Below the pieces are notes generated by a model. It did no database searches and had not been told where the DNA came from. It was given only the letters and a program-made list of their open reading frames with translations. Shown in pieces: positions 38,128-50,100 of a stretch of DNA of 64,000 nt. The stretch comes from a virus. A program made the translations under genes and the position numbers. Location of the stretch: the IMG/VR virus record IMGVR_UViG_3300033273_000513, positions 23,836 to 87,835 of that record; one strand, 5' to 3'. The first letter of the stretch is position 1. Each line of letters opens with the position of its first letter.

Positions 38128-41100
38128 ATGATCGACACCTCTATCCAAAGAGTTAAAATTAGCCAGGTAATTGAAAATCAATTACCTGAATTTGTTCAGG
38201 CAGAAAATCCACTTTTTGTGGATTTCATGAAACAATATTATGTTTCACAAGAATTTCAGGGTGGAACAGTTGATCTTGGAGAAAATATTGATCGATATAC
38301 AAAATTACAAACCTTTGTTGGTTCCGCAACAACGGTATGCACTGGATTAAGCACAGATACTAAATCTTTTTCGTCAACTATTCATGTTGACACCACAGAT
38401 GGATATCCTGCAAAGTATGGTCTCTTAAAAATTGATGATGAGATCATTACATACACTGGACTGACCACAAACACCTTCACAGGGTGCGTCAGAGGGTTCA
38501 GTGGCGTCGATTCTCTGAAGAGATCTGATAGACCCGACCTGTTGTCATTTAAGAGCACGGTTGGTGCAGCTCACACTGGTGGAACGAAGGTATATAATCT
38601 TTCTAATCTCTTCCTTCAGAAGTTTTTTGATAAACTGAAGGATACGTTTGCGAATGGGTTCCAAAACAGAACACTTACTGGTGATCTAGACCAGGTTAAC
38701 TTTGTTCGTCAAGTCAAGGACTTCTATAAGACAAAAGGTACAGAAGAGTCTTATAAAATCCTGTTCAAAGTCTTATTTGGTGATGATGTCAATATCATCA
38801 AACCATCTGATTTTCTTTTAAGACCATCTGATGCAGATTATCGCATCACTAATGATCTATTGGTAAAAGTTATTACAGGTGATCCTCTTTCTTTGAAGGG
38901 TTCTACTCTTTTCCAAGATAAGGACGAAAAAGATAATCGTATTCAAGGAGCTTCGGGCGCAATCTCCGAAATATCTGATTTTGTCTACGGTGGAGACCAC
39001 TATTATCAGATTGGATTGTCTAGAGAATCGGTTGAGGGTTCTTTTGTCATTCCAGGTAGGACTAGGTTCACAGATAACGTTTCAGTGGGTGCCACGGTCC
39101 TTACAGTGGACACTACGGTGGGATTCCCTACCACTGGTGTATTAAACTGTATTGATAAGAACGGCACTATTGGTGTAGTTACTTACACTGACAAGAGTTC
39201 TACACAATTCATTGGTGTTGATCCAATGATCACCGATTATGCAATCGGCAATGAAGTCAGATACAATAATGTTGCGTATGGATATTCTGCAGCCAATGTC
39301 AATGACAAAATTGAAGTTGTCATCACTGGTGTTCTTGCCAACATGCAACTTCCACCAGATGGAATTTATTTTGAACAGGGAGACAAGATTAGAGTTGGCA
39401 CACCTGGTCTCTTAACGAGTCCAGAGGATCCAAACTTCAACTCCTGGATGCATAATGTCTCGATCAAACATAATCCAACTGTTTTTGAACAAACATCAAC
39501 AACTGGTGTTTATAATGTAGTAACCGCAGCAGCTCACGACTTCTTTGAGGAAGATTTTGTTGAAGTACTTGATGCTGATGAAAATTTACTTGGTGTAGGT
39601 AGAGTTAGTAGTGTTACTAGTAGTTCCACCTTTGTTCTGAGTGATCTACCAGGTCTGCAACCAAATATTGACCTTGTTGAATTCATCAGAAGAAGACTGC
39701 ATAGAGGTAACAGCACCGTTCACGATAACATTACCAAGTATACCACAGATATTCAAAACTCGTATGATCATGAGACTTTAAATCCTCTGGCGAAACCGCC
39801 ACACCCTCATGTATACGTAACATCTCCATCTATTCCAAGTTTGGGTGGTGAACCTATTACTGTCTCGGATCGTTCTATCACATGGACTGGTACGACTGGT
39901 GGAGACATCATTCAACTCATTCAAGTTACCGATGGTTCTAGAGACCATGGTTTCTACACAGGTGAAGTAATTACTTTCAATGTAATTCAGGGTGTTCTCG
40001 GAGAACTTGAGGACGGCAAGAATTATTTTGTAAAAAGAGAGAATTCTAACGAAATTCGACTTGCTGGATCTTTGTCCGACTTGGTAAACGAAGATTATGT
40101 CAGGGCTACTGGTCAGGGCACGTTTAAGATCTCCGTTCCTGAACTGGCTAACAAAAAACTTGAAAACCAAAAACTTCTGAAGAGAATCCCCATCAATCCT
40201 GTTTATGATGGATCGTTGCATGAAACCACTCCAGGACCAACTGGTATCTTGATGAATGGTACTGAAATTCAGAACTATAAGTCTGGTGATGTCATCCTGT
40301 TTGGTGGAATCAACAGTATTGACGTTCTGTTTGGTGGAAGTAACTATGATGTGATCAATCCACCTGATGTTGTGATTGAAAGCACTGTTGGAACTGGTGC
40401 AAGTGCAACGGCAAACGTAAAAGGTCAATTTGTAAGATTTGACATTATTGATCCAGGATTTGATTATACGGAAGAACCAGATATTGAAATCACTGGTGGT
40501 AATGGTAAAAATGCTGTAGCAAGAGCTGTCTTAAGACAAGTTGACCACTTTGTAGACTTTGATGCTTCTTCTACGGGTGGAAGAATCAATATTTCAGACA
40601 ATACTATTGGATTTGGTACGTATCATAAATTCAGAGATGGTGAAGCTGTAATCTATAAGACCTTTGAAGGCACTGGTGCAATTGGTATTGCAAGTGACTC
40701 TAGTGTTGTTGGTATTCAAACAAATCCAGACCAAAGACTGGTAAATGATGAAGTTTACTTTGTGTCTAAAGTTGATGCATCCACAATTAAACTTGCAAAC
40801 ACTCGTGATGATGCTATCAATAAAGTAAATCCACTTAACATCACTGGATTCGCAGATGGTGTCCAGAGATTTGAATCTTTTGGTAAGAAGAAAGTTCTCG
40901 GTCGTATTATTATCGATAATCCTGGTGAGGGTTATGAAAACAAGAGAAGACTTATACCTGTAACTGGTATTAATACATATTCAGATTACATTGAATATCA
41001 GGGACATGGATTCCAGGATGGAGAAGTTGTTAGATATACAAACGAAGGTGTAAGAATTGGTGGTCTTGATACCACACAAGATTACTATGTCTTGAAAGTA

Positions 41101-44100
41101 AATGAGGATAGATTCAGACTTGCAGCTGCAGGTATTGGTTCTACTCTTTCTGATGCAAATTACATCACAAGAGAGTATGTTGGATTTAACTCAGTGGGTG
41201 AAGGAGAACACGTTTTCAATTATCCACCTATTTCTGTAAAAGTCAAAGGCACTCTTGGTATTAATACCACTGGTGCAGAATCTCAGAATTATCACGCACA
41301 GGTTAATCCTGTTGTAAGAGGTTCTATTACTTCAATCAATATGGAGGAGTCTGGAATCGGTTATGGTTCTTCGACTATCTTCAACTTTGCAATTCCACCA
41401 ACAGTCAGAGTTTCTTCAGGATCTTCTTCAGAATACAAAGCTATCGTTCAAGATGGTAGGATTGATTCTGTAATCATCACTAATAAAGGAGAAGGATATA
41501 TTTCACCCCCAGATCTCACTATTTTTGGAGATGGTGTAGGTGCTAAAGTTATTGCTTCGATTAGTGAAGGTAGAGTTGATAAAGTAACCGTTGCAAGTGG
41601 TGGTGTTGGATATTCAACATCCCAAGTCGTTGTAAGTGAACAAGTTCCTGGAACTGGAGTTAAGTTCCTCACTAAAGTCAAGAGTTGGAACATCAACAAC
41701 GTTCAAAGATACGTTGATGTGTTCACTCAAGACGATGGATTCCTGACTAGGGGAAACAATGACATTGGAATGAAATTCACTTCGTTGTATGTTCCCAGAT
41801 CTTTAAGAAAAGTTCTGAAACAGAAGAATAGTGATAATACGTACAATTACGCACAAAATGATTTGTCTCTTGTCAATAATGCAGAGGCAAGTGCATCTAA
41901 CCACTCTCCTATTATTGGATGGGCTTATGATGGCCATCCAATCTATGGTCCTTATGGATATGACAGAAAGGATGGTGGTGTTGCAAGAGTAATGCGTTCT
42001 GGATATTCTCTGAAAACGTCTAGAACAGATGGACCTCCTATCGACCTCTATCCTCTGGGATTCTTTATTGAAGATTATGAATTCCTTGGAAAAGGCGACC
42101 TTGATAAGAACAATGGTAGATTCTGTGTCACACCAGATTATCCTGATGGAACATATGCATATTTTGCAACGATTAATCCAGATGAGAATGATACCAGTGG
42201 TACGTTCAAGAACTTCAGATCACCAGTATTCCCATATCTGATTGGTGAAAATTATAGAGCAAAACCAGATAATTTTAACTTTGTTGAAGTTAACGACCAA
42301 AGACTTGATTTTAGTGCGATTGGACTGAGAAGAAACTCTTATCCATACAAACCAACATCAGCCAATACAGATTATGACGGATATTACAGCAGTAGAGATA
42401 AGGTAACACAGGAAATTGAAGTCAACTTTGCTGCCAAAGGTGATATTAGAGACTATGAAGTTGAAAATAGAGGCACTGGATATAAAGTAAAAGATAAACT
42501 GAGACTTAGAACTGTTGATGCTGGTACAGGGTTTGAAGCTCAGGTTTCCAGAGTTGTTGGAAAGAAAATTGTTTCTGTTGCTTCTACCACAGTAACTGTT
42601 GATAATGTTGTATTTGATTACAACAACAGAACTGGTGCGGTTGTAGGATTTTCGACACAACCACATGGATTAGCCATTGGAGACTATATCACAGTATCTG
42701 GTATATCAACAGATTCTCTCAAACAACTGACTGGAACTCATCGAGTTGGTTTTAATACTTCCTTCCTGATTCTTAACACTGGCATTGGCACCACAGGAAC
42801 TACTGGTATTGTAACCGACTTAAGTGTTAGTGGTAACTTAAATCGACTGAACATCGAACCAGATGATGTTGTTGGTATCGGTACAACGACAGAACAAATG
42901 TTGATTCTGAACGTTGATGCACTGAATAATTCAATTCGAGTCAAGAGAGAACATAACAATGTTGTTGGTTCTTCTTATACAGGCACCTCTTTGATCACTG
43001 CATTGAACAGAGTTATTCAGTTCAATGTCGGACTCAACACTGATTTTATTACCAACAGAAACACAAGAACTTATTTTGATCCATCAGAAACATTATCTTT
43101 AGGATCCACTGCAGGTGTCGGTATTGGTTCTACCATAAGATACACACTCGGTGTTGTTGGTGGAGGATCTACTGATAAATTTGTCCTTACACAACAAGCT
43201 CTGATTCCAGGACATGGATTTAGAACTGGACAAAAACTTCTCTATAATAATGGTGAAGGAACTTCTATTCAAGTCTATAATGGAATTTCTACTTTCAATC
43301 TCGCAAATAATTCAATAGTTTATGTTATCAATGATGGCAGAGATCTGATTGGTCTCTCTACAAATCCAGTAAGTATTGGTAATACTGGTCAGGTTGTTGG
43401 TGTTGGTTCTACAGCTTACAGATTATTCTTCACTGGACATGGATCTGGAAGAGTTCATAGTCTTCTTGAACAAGATATTGAAGTTACTGGTCGTGTAGAG
43501 AAAAACGTAGGCACAGTTGTTTGTCAGGAAAATCATGGACTTTTACAAAATGACATTGTTTCTCTTTCTGTTACTCCTGGTATTTCTACCACATATTATG
43601 TGAAGTATAATGATACTTCAAAGAGAGTTATCATCAACCCAAGAAACTTTGGTGGTGCGGAAATTAACACCACCACAGATACCATAAACATCCCAGATCA
43701 TGGTTATGAAACTGGTGACAAGATTTTATATACTTCCTCAAACGTTGCAACACCACTTACAACGGATACTGTTTATTTTGTTGTTAGGAATGATTCTAAC
43801 TCCTTTAAGTTAGCTTCGACTTATTATCAAGCAACTAAAGCTGTACCAACCATCATTGGTTTGACTGGAACAGGTTCTGGTCATGAAGTTGGATTGATTA
43901 ATCCATCCATAACAGTTGCTCGTGGATATAACGTGGGATTTGCACTGTCAGATCCATCACTTGTTCAAACTGTTAATGGTAAAAAGAGACAGATATTTGA
44001 ATTTAATTTGTATGAGGATAAAAACTTCATCAAACCATACTATTCTAATCCAGGTGAACCTTTCCAGGTAGTTGGTGTTGGCACGGTCGGTGTTTCTACT

Positions 44101-47100
44101 GATGCAAGAGTTAATATTTCTATCACAGATTCTACTCCAAGAGAACTTTTCTATAAGTTAGATAATGTTAATCTTGATATTGTTGATGCGTCCAAGAAAG
44201 ATCCAATCACTGACATGGACGTTGTTGGATTTTCCAGAATACAGTGTGATTTTAGTGATTACAACAGTGTGTTCAATGTTACTGGAATTGGAAGCACAAC
44301 GTTCAATTTTAACATCCCATTCAAACCAGAGAAGGGATCTTACACACCAGAGGAAGCCACAACTCTTGAGTATTCAACAACTGCTACTCAAGTTGATGGT
44401 CCAATCGACTCTGTTCAAATTATTTCTAGAGGAAAAAATTATACAGAGATTCCTGTTGTAGCTTCTATTGCATCCACTAGTGGTGTTGGTGGTGCTATCA
44501 GACTGGTAAGTAAAAATATTGGTGTTCCTAAGACATTCACTATTAAGAATGTTGGTTTTGACTATTCTGCAGACAAAACTTTAGAACCATCTGTTCTTTT
44601 CCCACAGATCTTAAAACTGGATAGACTTTCTAAAGTTTCCAATATTGGCATTACATCTGGTGGTAAGAATTATCTAACTCCACCAACACTTATCTTTATT
44701 GACAGAATCACTGGTGAAGTCAATACTGATATTGTAACCCGTACAGAACTTCAGGGTACATCTGTCAATGGAGTCGAACTTCTGAGAAATACCAATAGAC
44801 TCTTTGACTCCTCTCCTCTAGTTGTTGCAACTAACAACTCTAATGGATTCAAGGTATCTGATGTTTCATATCAGACTTCCACTAGAACTGTAACTTTGAC
44901 TCTTGAGAGTGGAACTGTAGGATTCTCTACATCAACATATCCATTCACAATTGGTGAAAAGATCTTTGTTGAACAGATTGGTATTGGCTCCACTGGTAGT
45001 GGATATAATTCCACAGATTATGGATATAAAAATTTCACTGTAACTGGAGTAACAACCAATTTTGGTGGTGGTGGTGCTAACGTTTCGTATCAATTAGATC
45101 CAGAGGTAACAAATCCAGGCATCTATAGTGATGTTGGTTCTTCTGCAAGAGTTGTTCGTTCTGCAGACTTACCAATCTTTACCGTTGATGTTGAACCACT
45201 TAATTTTGCTGAGGGTGAGATTGTAACAACTGGTAATAAAATTGGTGAAGTCACAATCTGGAATGAAAACAATCAATATTTGAAAGTCATCTCTGACGAC
45301 TTTTTCACAGTTGGTGAAACTCTCAATGGACAATCTTCGAAGACTGTTGGTATTATCCAGGAAGTTAACAGTTCTACTGCTAAATTTGATATCGATGCAA
45401 CTTCTGAAATTAGAAGTGGCTGGCAAAGAGACACTGGTAAGTTAAGTGAGGAACTTCAAAAGACCTCAGATAATGATTATTATCAAACATTCTCCTATTC
45501 TTTAGGTTCTACAATTGAATATGATAAGTGGAGAGATCCTGTCAATGCTCTTGGACACGTTGTTGGATTCAAGAACTTCTCTGATCATAATATTATCTCT
45601 ATTGCATCCACTGATGCCAAAAATAGAAGAACTGCTAATGTTGGTGTTGCATCCGACGTTGTATCTTTCTTGGTTGATATTGTCAGTGACACCACTTCCA
45701 TTCACGAAAAATACAACTTTGACCTTGCATCAGAAAATTCATTGTTCATTGGAAATGATTTAGCCTCTGATGAAATCAAATTTGATAACATAATCCTTTC
45801 TGATTACAGTGAATCTAGAACTAACAGAGCTATTTCCATTGATGGTATAAGTGATCAGTTCAATGATCTGCCTCGTGCCACGGCTTTCTCTGATATTGCA
45901 GACTTCAATCTTGAAAAAATCCGTGGTGGTAAGTTTTATATCATGGCATTTGATACCAGATTCTCTGGTGAAAAACAAATTCTTCAAATGAACCTTCTCC
46001 ATGATGATAATCTTGGATATCTGGTTCCCTTTGGTAGAGTAGAAACAACCATCGATTTAGGAGAGTTTGATTTTACAGTTTCTGGTAGTACAGGCACAAT
46101 TCGATTTGTGCCCGCAAAATTCAGAAATAACAACTATGCGTTGAGAATATTCTCTCAACAAATGTTTATTGACACCGATACCACAGTAGGATTTGCTTCT
46201 ACTAGTGTTGGTACTGGATATAAAATTATCTCTTCTGCAGCTGGTATCGGTTCAACAGATCCAGAATCTGTTTGTGAAGTTGTTGCATTCAGTACAACCA
46301 CAACAACCACATCCAAACTTCTTGTTCTCACGGAAGAACTTGGTGGTCAAGAAAGAAGTCAACTGAATGAACTAGTTATTCACCAAGATGGATCTGAAGC
46401 ATATGTTCTTGAATATGGACAATTGTTGAATGATAATGTTTCATCCACAAATGCTCCAAGTGTCGGATTAGGAACCTTTGGTGCAGATGTAAGATCTGGT
46501 ATCGCTAGTGTTTACTTCACTCCAGTTGCGGGTGTTGGTGTAACGATGAGAGTTCATCAAACAGCAATTGATTCTTCTGCAACTGGAATTGGTAGCACAT
46601 CAGTTTCTTTGAATCAGATTCTGACCACTACTACTAATATTGCATCTACTGGAACTCCTCAAGCCACTAGAATTAGTGGATTTGGATCTGGATCATATCA
46701 AGCTGCAGATTGTCTCATTGAAATCAATGACACAACAAATAACAGGAGTGCAGTCACACAAGTAACCTTACTTCATGACGGATCTAATATCTACTTTAGT
46801 GAGTTTGGTGCATTCGACACTTTCAATGGTTCTGGTATTGGAACAGTTGGTGTTGGGTATTCTTCTGTTTCAGGTGGTGATTTAGAACTCAGATTGACTC
46901 CACCTGCAAACACCGCAATCACCACAAAAGTATTCCAGTATAACTTCACTGAAACTGGAACAGGTGGTGTTGGTTTTGTTACCTTTACTAATTCAGAGAT
47001 ACGTTCTCAAGACGGAACGTACACTGGAACTGATAACGATGTTAAGTTCTCATTCCCACTGAAGCATAATGGAGACTCGGTATTCCATAAAGTATTTGAT

Positions 47101-50100
47101 GCTTCGGATGCTGGTGCGGTTGATGTCACTGCAAATACATTGATCATCAATAATCACTTCTTCACAACTGGTGAAGAACTTACTTACACTCCAACTGGCA
47201 CTGGTACAACAATGAGTATCGGTATCAACACCACATCTATTGTTGGTTTTGGAACTACAGATAAGTTACCATCTACTGTCTACGCAGTTAAGATTGCAGA
47301 GAACAAGTTTAGGGTAGCTGCAAGTGCAACAGACGCACTCTTGACTGTACCAAATACTCTTGACATCACTGCGGTTGGTGTTGGTACAACTCATGCGTTC
47401 ACATCTAAGAATCTTAACTCCAAGATGTTGGTGACTCTGGACAATAACATCCAAAGTCCAATGATTGAGTCTCCAATCAATTATGCACTTTCTTTTGATG
47501 TTGGGACAACCTCAGACTTTGTAACTATCTCTGGTATATCTTCTATATTCTCTGGAGATATTTTGAAGATTAATGATGAATTTATGAAGGTTGATACCGT
47601 TGGTATTGGTTCAACAAATCAACTCTTGATGAAGAGAGCTCAATTAAATTCTGCACTTGCAAACCATACTGCTGGTGCAACCGTTACTAAGTTTATTGGT
47701 AACTACAGAATTGTGGAAGATACAATCAACTTTACTGATGCACCTAAGGGTGAAAAGGGTCCAACTGGTTTGACGACCACTTCTACATTCGCTGCAAGAG
47801 CATTCACAAGAACAGGAACTAAGAACGGAACTCAAGATACTTATGCAAACAACTATGTGTTTGACAGTATTGAGAATCAGTTCACTGGTGTTGCGACTGC
47901 ATTTATTCTCAAGTCTGGTGGACAAGATGTCACTGGAATTGCAACAAATAACGGTGTCATTCTGATCAATGAAATCTTCCAAAATCCTGCAGCCCCTGAT
48001 GATTACATCATTACCGAAACTGCAGGTATTACTTCGATTAGATTTACTGGTGCAGGTACATCAGTAACTTATGATGTCAACTCTTCTTCTATTCCCAGAG
48101 GTGGCGTTATCGTTTCTGTTGGCGAAACATCCTCCTTTGGTTATCAACCTCTGGTAGCTGCTGGTGGTACTGCAATTGTTTCTGCTGCAGGAACAGTTGA
48201 GTCTGTTTCCATTGGTAATAGTGGTTCTGGATATCGAGTCGGAGTTCAAACAAATATTCTGGTCAGAGCTATCAGTTCCTCTGGAATTACAACCATCGGT
48301 CGTGCAAATGTCACCGCAGGTCTTGTTACTTCTGTTACCATCACTAATGGTGGTTCTGGATTTAGTTCTGCAACTCCACCAACCCTTGAATTTGAACAAC
48401 CACTCAATTATGAAAATATGAGACTGGTTGGAAGTTCAACTGGTATCGGTGCATCTGTATCGGTTCGTGTTGGATCTGCAACTAGTGTAATCAGTTTCAC
48501 TATTACAAATTATGGATACAACTATAAGATTGGTGATACTTTAAGACTTGCTACTGACAACCAAGCGGGTATTCCAACAGACGCTTCTGCTGGATCTGCA
48601 TTCAAGACATTTAGACTGACTGTTCAGGATGTCTTTAGAGATAGTTTCGGTGGTTGGTCGTTTGGTGAACTCGAAAAACTGAATACCTTCGAAGATGAAT
48701 TTGATGGTGTTAAGAGAGCGTTCGGTCTGACAAAGACTATCGGTGCAGCAGAAACACCAATCACTCTGAGATCTGGTAAAGGTTCTCCAATCAGGATCGA
48801 AGATAACGTTCTTATTTTCCTGAATGACATTCTTCAAGTTCCATCAGAAAGTTACAAGTTTGTAGGTGGTTCTAGAGTTGTATTCTCCGAAGCTCCTAAG
48901 TTTGGAGATAAGATAAGAATCTACTACTATCGTGGATCTGATAATGATGTGGTTGATGTTGATATTCTGGAAAATGTTAAGGTTGGAGATTCTCTGACAC
49001 TTAATGAATATCCAGAACTTGGAATTAAGGATGGTTTCCAACAGAATCCAAGAGTTGTTACTGGTATCACCACCACTGATAGTGTTTCTACCAATACATA
49101 TATTGAAGTTGGTATCACCACCAATGCCACTATATCGAGACCTGTCACCTGGAGAAAACAAACTTCGGATGTAGTTGTTGATGGTTTTGAAATTGGTAAG
49201 GACAGAGCTCTTCTTGAAGCAGGTATTAGACCAAACTCACGCATCATCAATAACGTTTCTGCGGCTGCAACTGAGGTGTTTGTTGATACTGCAGTTCCAT
49301 TGTTTGGTGAAATTGATGATCTTGGTGAAACCTTACAGAGTGTTCTTATCTTAGATCCTACAGAAAAAACAGGTGCAGCAGCCACTGCAATTGTCTCTGC
49401 CGCTGGAACTATTACCAGTTTCGTAATCTCTGATGGTGGTTCTGGATATACATCTGCACCTGTTGTTTCTATTGGTGTAACGGCTGGTATTGGAACAATC
49501 TTCGCTGGTATTGGAATCACAGTCAACACTAATGCAACCGCAGTTGCAGGTCTGTCTGGTGTAGGAACTGTTAACTCCTTGACCGTCACAAACGCTGGTG
49601 CTGGATATACAAATACAAATCCACCAGTTGTATTGATTGAACCAGAAGCTTTCGGTAATGATCAACTCACAAGTGTTAAATATGAAGGTGATTTCGGAAT
49701 TATCAGTGGTGTTGGCACAACCTCTGTTGTTGGTGTTGCAACCACAGGATTGACATTTGATCTATTCATTCCTCTTGATTCTCCATTGAGATCCTCTTCA
49801 ACAATGTCCACTCCTATCACATCTAGTGGTATTAAGACTGGTTATTACTTTGTTGTAACAGATTCTAATACTGGTGCGGGGGTAACTAGTGTATCAGGTA
49901 ATACCACTGTTGGTATTGGAACATCATTTATTGATAACATCTATAAAGTCGCTGCTGTTGAAAACATCACAGGTAATGCATATGGATTCGGAACAACCAC
50001 TTTGACAAGAGTCACAGTGAGTGTGATGTCTACTGAGGGTGTTGGTCTTGGAAATAGTGAGTTCTTCGGTAGATATTCCTGGGGTCGTTTGCACGACTTT

